Part shown: positions 20,183 through 30,546 of the stretch, piece by piece
Numbering within the stretch: position 1 is the first letter of the stretch
How the letters are laid out: every line of letters starts with the position of its first letter
DNA from: Pseudomonadota bacterium
Lineage (GTDB): Bacteria; Pseudomonadota; Alphaproteobacteria; Rhizobiales; Rhizobiaceae
Assembly: GCA_023404095.1 (NCBI GenBank)
Contig: JAEYDD010000072.1
Span: 124,001-188,000, forward strand
Reading direction: 5' to 3'
DNA length: 64,000 bases
Program-made: the position numbers and the translations under genes
Notes under the pieces: generated by a model
The model's database searches: none
What the model was told of the DNA's origin: nothing
What the model saw: the letters and a program-made list of their open reading frames with translations, nothing else

Positions 20183-20500
20183 ATGACAGACAAGGTTCTG
20201 ACCGCAAACCGGCTGTCGGACGGCATATCCGTTTGGCTCGACGCCGCGGGCAACTGGAACGAATCCCTGCAGGAGGCTTTTGTGGCGCGCCACAAGGAGG
20301 CTGCCGACGCACTGGAGGCAACCGGCAAGCAGGCTTTCGCCGACAACAAGGTCGTCGACGTCAATGTCGTGGACGTCGAAGAGGTCGATGGCGTATTGCG
20401 GCCGTTGCGGATGCGCGAGCGTATCCGGGCAGCCGGCCCGACCATTCCCTATGCAGCCGGCTATGCCGGCCTGAGCGCAATCCGTTCGGCCGTCGCCTGA
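20183..20500 (+). CDS. DUF2849 protein, sulfite-reductase-linked
   Basis: 105-residue soluble protein found in alphaproteobacteria between cysG and the sulfite reductase gene. Visible features: SDGISVWLDAAGNWNES at the N-terminus, a charged helix with ALEATGKQAFADNKVVDVNVVDVEEVDG, and a C-terminal RERIRAAGPTIPYAAGY. No catalytic motif is seen. Its position, 1 base after cysG and 10 bases before cysI, points to a role in sulfite reduction, perhaps as an assembly or electron-transfer partner; this is inference from context only. Confidence 0.85.
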   Translation: MTDKVLTANRLSDGISVWLDAAGNWNESLQEAFVARHKEAADALEATGKQAFADNKVVDVNVVDVEEVDGVLRPLRMRERIRAAGPTIPYAAGYAGLSAIRSAVA

Positions 20501-20510
20501 AGGACAACAC

Positions 20511-22184
<1,674 letters not shown>

Positions 22185-22195
22185 GGAGAATGGTC

Positions 22196-22696
22196 ATGAC
22201 GAAAATCTGGAACGAGACGGGCTTTGTGACCGACGATCCCTGGGTCATCGAGAGCGAGGAGGCCAAGGCCGGCTCGAACGAGAAGGCGATCCTCGGCATC
22301 GACGATTTTCTGGCGAGGGCTGCGGAAGTCGACGAGCAGGGCTTTGGTGTCCTGGTCAACCCCGCCGATGACGTGCGCCGGCTGGCCGACCATCTCGACC
22401 GCATCGCGCTGGTAGCGGTTTCTTTCCCGGCCTTCAACGACGGCCGGGCCTTCAGCCATGCGTCGCTGCTTCGCTCGCGGCTCGGTTTCAAGGGCGAGGT
22501 GAGGGCGGTGGGCGATGTGCTGATCGACCAGATCCCGCTGATGCTTCGCTGCGGCATCGACAGTTTTGCCGTCAGCAATGCGACGGCGCTGAAGCGGCTT
22601 TCGGAAAACCGCCTGCCCGGGATCGACAATCACTACCAGCCGACGGCGCGTCCTTCGGCGGATGCGAAGTCCTACAGCTGGCGCCGCGTCGGCTGA
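22196..22696 (+). CDS. DUF934 protein, sulfite-reductase-linked
   Basis: 166 residues; the family is regularly encoded next to alphaproteobacterial cysI/cysH and is often named only as an oxidoreductase. Features include FVTDDPWVI, FDDGRAFSHAS-like VSFPAFNDGRAFSHASLLR and FKGEVRAVGDVLIDQIPLMLRCG, which are the family's most conserved stretches. Two ATGs compete: 22190 lies directly on the GAGGAGA site, while 22196 has normal spacing and is chosen. Function unknown, inferred to be in sulfite reduction. A good terminator follows at 22712. Confidence 0.85.
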   Translation: MTKIWNETGFVTDDPWVIESEEAKAGSNEKAILGIDDFLARAAEVDEQGFGVLVNPADDVRRLADHLDRIALVAVSFPAFNDGRAFSHASLLRSRLGFKGEVRAVGDVLIDQIPLMLRCGIDSFAVSNATALKRLSENRLPGIDNHYQPTARPSADAKSYSWRRVG

Positions 22697-22711
22697 CGCA
22701 TTTTGTCGCGC

Positions 22712-22756
22712 AAGGGCCCGTTTTCCAGCTTGGCTGGAGTGCGGGCCTTTTCTCTT
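22712..22756 (+). terminator. Rho-independent terminator of the cys operon
   Basis: AAGGGCCCG (22712-22720) pairs with CGGGCCTTT (22742-22750) with one G-U pair, a 21-base loop that itself holds TCCAGC/GGCTGGA complementarity, then a TTTTCTCTT run. Confidence 0.75.
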
Positions 22757-22864
22757 GCTGCGCTGCACATTATATAGGGCATGCAATCGGACCGCGACCG
22801 TTGAAATGCAATTTGCACATGGCCGCTTCCTTTGGAACGCGATGCCTTCCTTCCGCGGTCAGGT

Positions 22865-22870
22865 TATAAT
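22865..22870 (+). promoter_or_regulatory. Perfect -10 hexamer upstream of fpr
   Basis: TATAAT at 22865-22870, 46 bases before the fpr ATG. No good -35 is visible 16-18 bases upstream, so an activator or an extended contact would be needed. A TGCAA-T-TTGCA palindrome lies upstream at 22807-22817. Confidence 0.35.
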
Positions 22871-22915
22871 ATCTGCCTATACGACATCAGCTTTGACCGC
22901 AGGAACCGACCACGC

Positions 22916-23728
22916 ATGAACGCGCCCGCAAAGACCGAAGATCTCGCAGCCACCGTTCCCGCCGGCGTCTATGCCGAGAAGGTGACGAGCGTAGAGCACT
23001 ATACTGACCGTCTCTTCCGCTTCCGCATGACGCGCCCGGACGGCTTCCGCTTCCGTTCCGGTGAATTCGCCATGATCGGCCTGATGGTCGACGGCAAGCC
23101 GGTCTATCGCGCCTATTCGATCGCAAGCCCTGCCTGGGACGAGGAATTGGAGTTCTTCTCGATCAAGGTTCCGGACGGTCCGCTGACCTCGCACCTGCAG
23201 CAGATCAAGCAGGGCGACCAGGTTCTGATGCGCAAGAAGCCGACTGGCACGCTGGTGCTCGACGCGCTGACGCCCGGCAAACGCCTTTACATGTTCTCCA
23301 CCGGCACGGGCATCGCGCCGTTCGCAAGCCTGATCCGTGATCCGGAGACTTATGAAAAGTTCGACGAGGTGATCCTCACCCATACCTGCCGCGAGGTGTC
23401 AGAGCTGAAATACGGATTCGATCTGGTCGAGGAGATTGCCCAGGACGAACTTCTGTCTGAGGTGGTCGGCGGCAAGCTGCGCCACTATGCGACCGTCACC
23501 CGTGAAGCGTTCCCCTATCAGGGCCGCATCACCGACCTGATCAGCAACGGCAAGATGTTTGCTGATCTCGGTGTCGATCCCTTCGATCCCGCCATCGACC
23601 GGGCGATGATCTGCGGTTCGACGGCCATGTTGAAGGAGACCAAGCTTCTGCTGGAGCAGGCCGGTCTGACGGAAGGTGCGAACAACAAGCCCGGCGAATT
23701 CGTCATCGAGCGCGCTTTCGTCGATTGA
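22916..23728 (+). CDS. fpr: Ferredoxin-NADP reductase
   Basis: FAD enzyme exchanging electrons between NADPH and ferredoxin or flavodoxin. 270 residues: FAD-binding RAYSIAS (RxYS) and the DGPLTSHLQ region, NADP-binding STGTGIAPFASLIRDPE, VILTHTCREVSELKY and MICGSTAMLKETKLLLEQAG; C-terminal GEFVIERAFVD with terminal aspartate, as in bacterial subclass I reductases. ATG at 22916 is chosen because the 28 codons upstream do not resemble the family. Next to the sulfite reductase operon but with its own promoter region and terminator. Confidence 0.94.
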   Translation: MNAPAKTEDLAATVPAGVYAEKVTSVEHYTDRLFRFRMTRPDGFRFRSGEFAMIGLMVDGKPVYRAYSIASPAWDEELEFFSIKVPDGPLTSHLQQIKQGDQVLMRKKPTGTLVLDALTPGKRLYMFSTGTGIAPFASLIRDPETYEKFDEVILTHTCREVSELKYGFDLVEEIAQDELLSEVVGGKLRHYATVTREAFPYQGRITDLISNGKMFADLGVDPFDPAIDRAMICGSTAMLKETKLLLEQAGLTEGANNKPGEFVIERAFVD

Positions 23729-23754
23729 GTGTGCACGGCAATGCCTGGATTGGG

Positions 23755-23783
23755 GGCGATGCCGGGGACGGCGTCGCCTTTTT
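23755..23783 (+). terminator. Rho-independent terminator of fpr
   Basis: GGCGATGCC (23755-23763), loop GGGGAC, GGCGTCGCC (23770-23778) with one G-U pair, then TTTTT (23779-23783). Confidence 0.85.
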
Positions 23784-24098
23784 CGTTCTGGCGTCGCCGG
23801 TCATTCTGCCGGCGAAGCAGAATGGGAGGCGGCTGACGCAGTCAGGCGAATGGCATCGCGCCCTTGCAGCGGTCGTGTTGGGGGCAACTGTGGGCAAGAA
23901 AGCGGCGGCTCGTCAAATCGCGGGGTGTCGCTCAATTTCCCGCTTTCAATCCCCTGCGGCTGGATTATCCTTGCAGGACGACGCGGGGGCCTTAAAATCC
24001 CGCAAGAAACCACTAGATTACGTAGGCATGATGACGGCAATCATCGCCGCCGCGGCTGCTTCCCATGCGATAGCCGTGCTCACGAGGAATGAACTGGA
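23784..24098. other. Intergenic region upstream of clpS, no gene seen
   Basis: About 315 bases between the fpr terminator and clpS. The open frames here (including a 125-codon one from 23725) begin inside the fpr terminator, lack any recognisable domain and have no ribosome site, so I treat them as chance. The stretch presumably holds the clpS-clpA promoter, but no convincing -35/-10 pair was found. Confidence 0.4.
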
Positions 24099-24449
24099 AT
24101 GAATGCGATACCGGTCCGGTTGCAGGGCAATGAAGGAAGCGGCGACACTCCGGGTCGCAGCACTTCCGTCATCACCCGCACGAAGCCGAAAACGAAGAAG
24201 CCTAGCCTCTACCGGGTTTTGCTGTTGAACGATGACTACACGCCGATGGAGTTCGTGATCCATATCCTCGAGCGGTTCTTCCAGAAGGACCGGGAGGCTG
24301 CGACGCGGATCATGCTCCACGTGCATAATCACGGCGTGGGTGAGTGTGGCGTTTTTACCTACGAGGTTGCCGAAACCAAAGTGACACAGGTGATGGATTT
24401 CTCCCGCCAGCACCAGCATCCGCTGCAATGTGTCATGGAAAAGAAATGA
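24099..24449 (+). CDS. clpS: ATP-dependent Clp protease adaptor ClpS
   Basis: Adaptor that delivers N-end-rule substrates to ClpAP. 116 residues: a disordered N-terminus rich in Gly/Arg/Lys, then the core PSLYRVLLLNDDYTPMEFV with the substrate-binding NDDYTPM, ERFFQKDREAATRIMLHVHNHG and GVFTYEVAETKV. Directly followed, after 9 bases, by clpA, the expected partner. Confidence 0.95.
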   Translation: MNAIPVRLQGNEGSGDTPGRSTSVITRTKPKTKKPSLYRVLLLNDDYTPMEFVIHILERFFQKDREAATRIMLHVHNHGVGECGVFTYEVAETKVTQVMDFSRQHQHPLQCVMEKK

Positions 24450-24458
24450 GGACATAAC

Positions 24459-26948
24459 GTGCCAACTTTTTCGACCAGTCTTGAGAAAGCGCTTCATCAG
24501 GCACTGACCTACGCCAATGAGCGCCACCATGAATACGCCACGCTTGAACATCTGCTTCTGGCGCTGATCGACGACGCCGACGCGGCCGCGGTCATGGGCG
24601 CCTGCAACGTCAATCTCGAAAGCCTGCGCAAGACCGTGTCCGACTATGTCGACAACGACCTTGCCAACCTGGTGACGGGTTATGAGGAGGATTCAAAGCC
24701 CACCTCAGGCTTCCAGCGGGTCATCCAGCGCGCGGTCATCCACGTCCAGTCGTCCGGCCGTGAGGAAGTGACCGGCGCCAACGTGCTGGTTGCGATCTTC
24801 GCCGAGCGCGAAAGCCACGCCGCGTATTTCCTCCAGGAGCAGGAGATGACGCGCTACGACGCGGTCAACTTCATCTCGCACGGCATCGGCAAGCGTCCGG
24901 GTTCCTCCGACGCGCGCTCGGTGCGGGGGGCCGAGGAAGGCGATAACGAGCAGAAGCAGACGCGGGCACAGGGCGAGCAGGAGGAGGCCGGCAAGAAGCA
25001 GGACGCGCTCTCGGCCTACTGCGTCAATCTCAATGAGAAGGCCAAGAACGGCAAGATCGACCCGCTGATCGGCCGTCACGCCGAGGTCAATCGCACTATC
25101 CAGGTGTTGTGCCGCCGGTCGAAGAACAATCCGCTCTATGTCGGCGATCCCGGCGTCGGAAAGACGGCAATCGCCGAAGGTCTCGCCAAACGCATTGTCG
25201 AGGGCAAGGTGCCCGAGGCGCTGCAGGACGCGACCATCTTCTCGCTCGACATGGGTACGCTGCTTGCCGGCACCCGCTACCGCGGCGACTTCGAGGAGCG
25301 GCTGAAGCAGGTCGTCAAGGAGCTCGAGGAGTATCCGGGTGCGGTGCTCTTCATCGATGAGATTCACACGGTGATCGGCGCCGGCGCCACCTCGGGCGGC
25401 GCAATGGACGCGTCGAACCTCCTCAAGCCGGCGCTTTCCTCCGGTGCGATCCGTTGCATCGGATCGACCACCTACAAGGAATACCGTCAGTTCTTCGAAA
25501 AGGACCGGGCGCTCGTCCGCCGCTTCCAGAAGATCGACGTCAACGAGCCGACGATCGACGACGCGATCGAGATCATGAAGGGCCTGAAGCCGTATTTCGA
25601 GGACTATCACAAGCTGAAGTACTCGAACGAGGCGATCAAGACCGCCGTCGAACTGTCGGCTCGCTACATCTCCGACCGCAAGTTGCCCGACAAGGCGATC
25701 GATGTGATCGACGAGACAGGGGCGGCGCAGATGCTGCTGCCGGCCGGCAAGCGGCGCAAGCTGATTACCGAGAAGGAGATCGAGGCTACGATTGCGACGA
25801 TGGCGCGCATTCCGCCGAAGACGGTTTCCAAGGACGACGAGCAGGTGCTTGCGAACCTGGAAAAGGAACTGCGCTCGGTCGTCTATGGCCAGGACCTTGC
25901 AATTGAGGCACTTGCCTCTGCTATCAAGCTGGCGCGGGCGGGTCTGCGCGAGCCGAACAAGCCGATCGGCTGCTACCTGTTCTCAGGCCCGACCGGCGTC
26001 GGCAAGACCGAGGTGGCCAAGCAACTGGCTGCGTCGCTCGGCGTCGAGCTTCTGCGCTTCGACATGTCGGAATACATGGAGCGGCATACGGTTTCGCGTC
26101 TGCTTGGCGCACCTCCGGGCTATGTCGGCTTCGACCAGGGCGGCCTTCTGACCGACGGCGTCGACCAGCATCCGCACTGCGTGCTGCTGCTGGACGAGAT
26201 CGAGAAGGCGCATCCGGACCTTTACAACATTCTGCTGCAGGTCATGGATCACGGCTCGCTGACGGATCATAACGGCAAGAAGATCGACTTCCGCAACGTC
26301 ATCCTGATCATGACGACCAATGCGGGCGCTTCCGACATGGCCAAGGCTGCCATCGGCTTCGGCTCGTCCAAGCGCGAGGGCGACGACATGGAGGCGATCA
26401 ACCGCCTGTTCACGCCGGAGTTCCGTAACCGTCTCGATGCGATCATCCCGTTCGGCTCGCTGCCGACGCCGGTGATCCACCAGGTCGTGCAGAAGTTCGT
26501 CATGCAGCTGGAAACTCAGCTGTCGGAGCGTAACGTTACCTTCGAACTGCAGCCCGAGGCGATCGCTTGGCTTGCCGAGAAGGGATACGACGAAAAGATG
26601 GGTGCACGGCCGCTGGCCCGCGTCATCCAGGAGAACATCAAAAAGAAGCTCGCCGACGAGATCCTGTTCGGCAAGCTGAAGAAGGGTGGCGTCGTCCGCG
26701 TCTCCGTCGGTACGAAGGAGGATGGCACGAAGGGCATCATCCTCGACGCCGTGCCGGAGACAGCTCCGATCAAGCCCAAGGCGGAAATCGCAAGCCCCGC
26801 CAGCAAGGCAGCCAAGCCGAAGAAGGCGAAGGAAACCGTTACGGCAAGTGCTGCGCCGAAGTCGAAGGCGGTCAAGGCGGAGGCCGACAAACCGGCCTCA
26901 CCGGCGCGCAAGGGCAGCGGCGTGCCGAAGGTGCCGCGCAAGAAGTAA
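24459..26948 (+). CDS. clpA: Clp protease ATP-binding subunit ClpA
   Basis: Hexameric unfoldase feeding ClpP. 829 residues from GTG 24459: N-domain (HHEYATLEHLLLALIDD), AAA-1 with Walker A GDPGVGKT near 229 and LFIDEIHTVIGAGATSGG, AAA-2 with GPTGVGKTEVAKQ near 510 and VLLLDEIEKAHPD; IGF-like loop AAIGFGSSKREG for ClpP docking. No ClpB middle domain. The C-terminal 80 residues form a Lys/Ala/Pro-rich extension beyond the enterobacterial length, common in rhizobia. Confidence 0.96.
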   Translation: MPTFSTSLEKALHQALTYANERHHEYATLEHLLLALIDDADAAAVMGACNVNLESLRKTVSDYVDNDLANLVTGYEEDSKPTSGFQRVIQRAVIHVQSSGREEVTGANVLVAIFAERESHAAYFLQEQEMTRYDAVNFISHGIGKRPGSSDARSVRGAEEGDNEQKQTRAQGEQEEAGKKQDALSAYCVNLNEKAKNGKIDPLIGRHAEVNRTIQVLCRRSKNNPLYVGDPGVGKTAIAEGLAKRIVEGKVPEALQDATIFSLDMGTLLAGTRYRGDFEERLKQVVKELEEYPGAVLFIDEIHTVIGAGATSGGAMDASNLLKPALSSGAIRCIGSTTYKEYRQFFEKDRALVRRFQKIDVNEPTIDDAIEIMKGLKPYFEDYHKLKYSNEAIKTAVELSARYISDRKLPDKAIDVIDETGAAQMLLPAGKRRKLITEKEIEATIATMARIPPKTVSKDDEQVLANLEKELRSVVYGQDLAIEALASAIKLARAGLREPNKPIGCYLFSGPTGVGKTEVAKQLAASLGVELLRFDMSEYMERHTVSRLLGAPPGYVGFDQGGLLTDGVDQHPHCVLLLDEIEKAHPDLYNILLQVMDHGSLTDHNGKKIDFRNVILIMTTNAGASDMAKAAIGFGSSKREGDDMEAINRLFTPEFRNRLDAIIPFGSLPTPVIHQVVQKFVMQLETQLSERNVTFELQPEAIAWLAEKGYDEKMGARPLARVIQENIKKKLADEILFGKLKKGGVVRVSVGTKEDGTKGIILDAVPETAPIKPKAEIASPASKAAKPKKAKETVTASAAPKSKAVKAEADKPASPARKGSGVPKVPRKK

Positions 26949-26968
26949 AGCCTGCCGATGCAGGTCCG

Positions 26969-26997
26969 ATGCCGGGCGGGAAACCGCCCGGCATTTT
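26969..26997 (+). terminator. Rho-independent terminator of clpSA
   Basis: ATGCCGGGCGG (26969-26979), GAAA loop, CCGCCCGGCAT (26984-26994), then TTTCAT. The 11-bp perfect stem with a tetraloop makes this one of the clearest terminators here. Confidence 0.85.
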
Positions 26998-27020
26998 CAT
27001 GTGTCATGCCAGGATGAAGA

Positions 27021-27767
27021 ATGGACGCCGAGGCGACAACCGATGAACAGACGAGCCGTTACTGGTTCGTTCAGGGCATGCGCGGTATCTTGAGCTTGCC
27101 CGCGATCATCCTGATGCTCTCCTTCGTCGGCTTTGCGGCGTTTACGGCCGAAGTCGGAATGCCGGTGGAGCAGGTGATGTTCATGACCGGCGTGGTCTGG
27201 GCGTTGCCGGCCAAGGTCATACTCGTCGGCACGATGCTGTCGGGGGCAAACCTGCTGACCGCGTTTATCGCGGTGACGCTGTCCTCGGTGCGCATGATGC
27301 CGATGGTGGCGGCACTGGTGCCGGAAATCCGCACGCGCAAGACACCCACATGGCTCCTGCTGATCCTGTCGCATTTCGTCGCCATCACGGCCTGGGTGTT
27401 TGCCATGGAGCGGGCGCATCATGTGCCGCGGACGGGGCGGGTGGCCTTCTTCGCGGGTTTCAGCATAACACTGACGCTCGCAAACGTGCTTTTGGTCGGC
27501 GTCTCCTATTTCCTGGTCGCGCAGTTTCCGCCCATTGTCGGCGCCTGCCTGTTCTTCTTGACGCCGGTCTACTTCCTGAGCTCGATCTGGGTCTCAGCCC
27601 GCCACCGGGTGATCTATTGGGCGCTTGGCACCGGGCTGGTGTCGGGTGTCTTCTTTCATGAAGTGGCGCCGGAGTTCGATATCCTGCTCGCTGGCGTGAT
27701 CGGCGGGACGCTCGCCTGGGCGGCAGAGCGCCACTGGCGTCTGCGACAGAAAGGGAGCGCCCCGTGA
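27021..27767 (+). CDS. azlC: AzlC family branched-chain amino-acid exporter, large subunit
   Basis: Inner-membrane protein of 248 residues with several hydrophobic segments (first ILSLPAIILMLSFVGFAAFT, last region LLAGVIGGTLAWAAE). The early FVQGMRGILSLPAI and SGANLLTAFIAVTLSSVRMMPM regions match the AzlC/YgaZ family, whose members export branched-chain amino acids with a small AzlD partner. Overlaps azlD by 4 bases. Substrate not provable from sequence. Confidence 0.88.
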   Translation: MDAEATTDEQTSRYWFVQGMRGILSLPAIILMLSFVGFAAFTAEVGMPVEQVMFMTGVVWALPAKVILVGTMLSGANLLTAFIAVTLSSVRMMPMVAALVPEIRTRKTPTWLLLILSHFVAITAWVFAMERAHHVPRTGRVAFFAGFSITLTLANVLLVGVSYFLVAQFPPIVGACLFFLTPVYFLSSIWVSARHRVIYWALGTGLVSGVFFHEVAPEFDILLAGVIGGTLAWAAERHWRLRQKGSAP

Positions 27768-28105
27768 CCATCGACGCTCTCTGGCCTTACATCTTCATCG
27801 CCGTTGCCGGTTGGCTGGCAACCGACATCTGGCGCTGGCTTGGAGTGCTGGCCGGCAACAGGATCGATGAGAACTCGGAGACGATGAACTGGGTGAGGGC
27901 GGTGGCGACGGCCCTTGTGGCAGCCGTCATTGCGAAGCTGATCGTCTATCCGACCGGCGAACTGGAGACGTCGCCGCTCTGGCTGCGGGTCGGCGCAATC
28001 GCGATCGGGGCTGCCGCCTTCTTCGCCTTCCGCCGCAACCAACTCGCCGTCATCGTGGCTGCGATGGGGGCGCTCGCCGTCGGGCTCCTTGCCCTCGGCG
28101 CCTGA
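27764..28105 (+). CDS. azlD: AzlD family transporter small subunit
   Basis: 113-residue hydrophobic protein with about four membrane segments, starting with a GTG inside the last codons of azlC (GTGA overlap). WPYIFIAVAGWLATDIWRWLGVLAG and the C-terminal FAFRRNQLAVIVAAMGAL fit AzlD. Works with AzlC as a two-gene exporter. The next genes are convergent, starting at 28134. Confidence 0.85.
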   Translation: MTIDALWPYIFIAVAGWLATDIWRWLGVLAGNRIDENSETMNWVRAVATALVAAVIAKLIVYPTGELETSPLWLRVGAIAIGAAAFFAFRRNQLAVIVAAMGALAVGLLALGA

Positions 28106-28133
28106 GCGCCAAGTGCAAGGGTTGGTCGAGGCG

Positions 28134-28559
28134 TCAGGCGCCGAGGGCGTCGCGCAATTTTTTCGCGTTGGCCGCCAATATGCCCTGGTCTTCCATCGTG
28201 CCGGAATGCGGCTTGAGCGGTATGCCCTCGAAGCGCGGGATAACGTGGAAATGGAGGTGGTAGATGGTCTGGCCGGATGCAGGTTCGTTGAACTGGATCA
28301 CGGTGACGCCATCCGCCTCGAAGGCGCCCTTGGCCGCAATCGCGATTTTCTGCACGACGGGCATCACCTGCGACAACGTCTTGGGATCGGCGTCGAGGAT
28401 GTTGCGCGACGGCGTCTTAGGTATGACCAAGGTGTGCCCGGTACCCTGCGGCATCACGTCCATGAAGGCCACCGCATGCTCGTCTTCGTAAACCTTGTGC
28501 GAGGGGATTTCGCCGCGAAGGATCTTGGCGAAAATATTACCGGGATCGTAGGTGCTCAT
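28134..28559 (-). CDS. HIT family nucleotide-binding protein
   Basis: 141 residues. Histidine triad HLHFHVIPR (HxHxHxx) near the C-terminus and NIFAKILRGEIPSHKVYEDEHAVAFMDVMP at the N-terminus mark an Hint-type purine nucleoside phosphoramidase/hydrolase. ATG at 28559 follows AGGAGA; the 40 codons of open frame upstream overlap the FemAB-like gene and are not coding. It is the last gene of a minus-strand run from ridA. Confidence 0.93.
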   Translation of the reverse strand: MSTYDPGNIFAKILRGEIPSHKVYEDEHAVAFMDVMPQGTGHTLVIPKTPSRNILDADPKTLSQVMPVVQKIAIAAKGAFEADGVTVIQFNEPASGQTIYHLHFHVIPRFEGIPLKPHSGTMEDQGILAANAKKLRDALGA

Positions 28560-28618
28560 TTCGGTCTCCTCTGAATATGTGGCCAATGGCCGGAATGGTT
28601 TGCTGCGGGGCTGGGACG

Positions 28619-29815
28619 TCAGTCCTGTTCGGGAAGGCGTTGGCCGCCCTTGCGGAATGGCCCGTGCTCGGCCAGCCATTCGCCCGTCTCGGCGACGTCG
28701 CGGCGTTCACGTTCGAGATAGTCCGCCACTGCGCGGCGCAGTCCCGGGTGGGTGATATAGTGGGCCGAGTGCGTCGTCACCGGCATGTAGCCGCGCGCCA
28801 GCTTGTGCTCTCCCTGTGCGCCGGCTTCGACGCGGGCGAGACCATGGTCGATCGCGAAGTCGATCGCCTGGTGATAGCAAACCTCGAAATGCAGGTAGGG
28901 ATGATCCTCGATGCAGCCCCAGTGACGGCCGTAGAGCGCATCCCCGCCGATGAAATTGATGGCGCCGGCGATATAGCGGCCGCCGCGCCTGGCCATGACC
29001 AGCAGGATGTCTTTGGCCATGCGCTCGCCAATCAGCGAATAGAATTGCCGGGTGAGGTAGGGGCGTCCCCACTTGCGCCCGCCGGTATCCATGTAGAAGG
29101 TGAAAAACTGGTCCCAGACCTCCTCGGTCAGGTGGTCGCCCGTGAGCCAGTCGATCTCGATTCCGTTTTCCAGCGCGGAGCGCCGCTCCTTCTTCAGCGC
29201 CTTGCGCTTGCGGGAGGCCAGGGTCTGCAGGAAGTCGTCGTGCGAACCATAGCCGGTATTGAGGAAATGAAACTGCTGGTCGGTGCGGTGCAGGAAGCCG
29301 GCCTCCTCGAGCGCCGGCATGTCGTCCGCCTCGACGAAGGTGACGTGGGCGGATGACAGTTCGTTGCGGCGCGCCAGTTCCCGAAGTCCGCCGGCCAGCG
29401 CCTGGCGCACCGGAGCGGGGTCGAGATCATGGCGATGAAGAAGTCGTGGCCCCGTCGCCGGGGTGAAGGGAACGGAGGCCTGCAGCTTCGGATAGTAGCG
29501 TCCGCCGGCGCGCTCGAAGGCGTCAGCCCAGCCGTGGTCGAAGACGTACTCGCCCTGGCTGTGGTTCTTCAGATAGGCGATCGCCGCCCCCAGCAGCGTG
29601 CCATCTTCCTGTTCCAGCAGCAGGTGTTGTCCGAGCCAGCCGGACCTGGCCGTGGCGGAGCCCGACTCTTCCAGCGAGGACAGGAAGGCATGGCTGACGA
29701 AGGGATTGTAAGCCGTGCCGGGCAGATCGCGCGCGGCGCCGGAAAGGCGCGCCCAGCCATCCGCCGGGATGTCGGCAAAAGACTGGACGACGCGTATCCG
29801 GTAGGCATCAGGCAT
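28619..29815 (-). CDS. FemAB-like GNAT acyltransferase (PF04339 type)
   Basis: 398-residue cytosolic protein of the family labelled peptidoglycan biosynthesis/GNAT, common in alphaproteobacteria. Marker stretches: GTAYNPFVSHAFLSSLEESG, FLHRTDQQFHFLN, SRKRKALKKERR, FYMDTGGRKWGRPYLTR, and ALYGRHWGCIEDHPYLHFEVCYHQAIDFAI with EAGAQGEHKLARGY. The double GNAT-type fold is known in FemA/B aminoacyl-tRNA-dependent peptide transferases, but the actual substrate of this group is not established. Starts 3 bases after the glycerophosphodiesterase stop region, so translationally linked. Confidence 0.85.
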   Translation of the reverse strand: MPDAYRIRVVQSFADIPADGWARLSGAARDLPGTAYNPFVSHAFLSSLEESGSATARSGWLGQHLLLEQEDGTLLGAAIAYLKNHSQGEYVFDHGWADAFERAGGRYYPKLQASVPFTPATGPRLLHRHDLDPAPVRQALAGGLRELARRNELSSAHVTFVEADDMPALEEAGFLHRTDQQFHFLNTGYGSHDDFLQTLASRKRKALKKERRSALENGIEIDWLTGDHLTEEVWDQFFTFYMDTGGRKWGRPYLTRQFYSLIGERMAKDILLVMARRGGRYIAGAINFIGGDALYGRHWGCIEDHPYLHFEVCYHQAIDFAIDHGLARVEAGAQGEHKLARGYMPVTTHSAHYITHPGLRRAVADYLERERRDVAETGEWLAEHGPFRKGGQRLPEQD

Positions 29816-29817
29816 TG

Positions 29818-30546
29818 TCAGGCGACCAGTTGTTCACGGGGATCGAAGCCCTCGAAGGTCATCTGATCCGCTTCGGCGCGGGTCTTTTCCACGCCCTCCG
29901 GATTGCGGACGGTCCAGGTGATGACGGGGATGCCGGCCTTGCGTTCCTTGCTGATGAAGGCATTGGGCAAGTGGCCGTAGTGATAGGAGATGAAGTCGAG
30001 GCCGAGTTGCATCGCCTCCTCGTGCACGAAGAAGGTCTCCGGCTCGGCGCCCTCGGCGGTCAGGCCGACGGGACGCGGAGCGTCGAGTTCCTTCAGATCC
30101 TTCAGCAGCCAATGGTCGAAGCTCATCAGTGCAATCGGAGCCTTGTAGTCCTCGATGATCTCCAGCACGCTTGCGGCAAAGCCTTCGTCGTCGTCGCGGC
30201 GGCCTTTCAGCTCGATGACGAGCGGCACACGCCCGTCGACGAGCTTCAGCAACTGCGACAGCGTCGGTATCCGGTCCTTCGTGCCCCCCACCGAGAGCAT
30301 GCCGAGCTCGCCCGAAGTCTTTGCGCGGACGTCGCCGGGGATGGCGCATAGCCGCTGCAGGTCGTCGTCATGGAAGACGACCGGCACGCCGTCGGAGGCG
30401 TATTGCAGGTCGCACTCGATCGCAAACCCTGCTTCGACCGCGCGGGAAAATGCCGAGAGCGTATTTTCCCAGACGGTGCGGTTCATGTCGTGGTAGCCGC
30501 GATGGGCGATCGGCTGGGCTGTCAGCCAGGGAATGTTGCGCGGCAT
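29818..30546 (-). CDS. Glycerophosphodiester phosphodiesterase
   Basis: Hydrolyses glycerophosphodiesters from phospholipid turnover to glycerol-3-phosphate and alcohol. 242 residues, TIM-barrel: AHRGYHD at the N-terminus (catalytic His), ENTLSAFSRAVEAGFAIECDLQYASDG with metal-binding Glu/Asp, and VVFHDDDLQRL with the second catalytic His. No signal peptide, so cytoplasmic (UgpQ-like). Its start codon overlaps the ridA stop by 1 base. Confidence 0.93.
   Translation of the reverse strand: MPRNIPWLTAQPIAHRGYHDMNRTVWENTLSAFSRAVEAGFAIECDLQYASDGVPVVFHDDDLQRLCAIPGDVRAKTSGELGMLSVGGTKDRIPTLSQLLKLVDGRVPLVIELKGRRDDDEGFAASVLEIIEDYKAPIALMSFDHWLLKDLKELDAPRPVGLTAEGAEPETFFVHEEAMQLGLDFISYHYGHLPNAFISKERKAGIPVITWTVRNPEGVEKTRAEADQMTFEGFDPREQLVA

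Noticed and set aside
23725..24102. 125-codon ORF between fpr and clpS
   Set aside because: Begins across the fpr terminator hairpin, has no ribosome site and no family resemblance.
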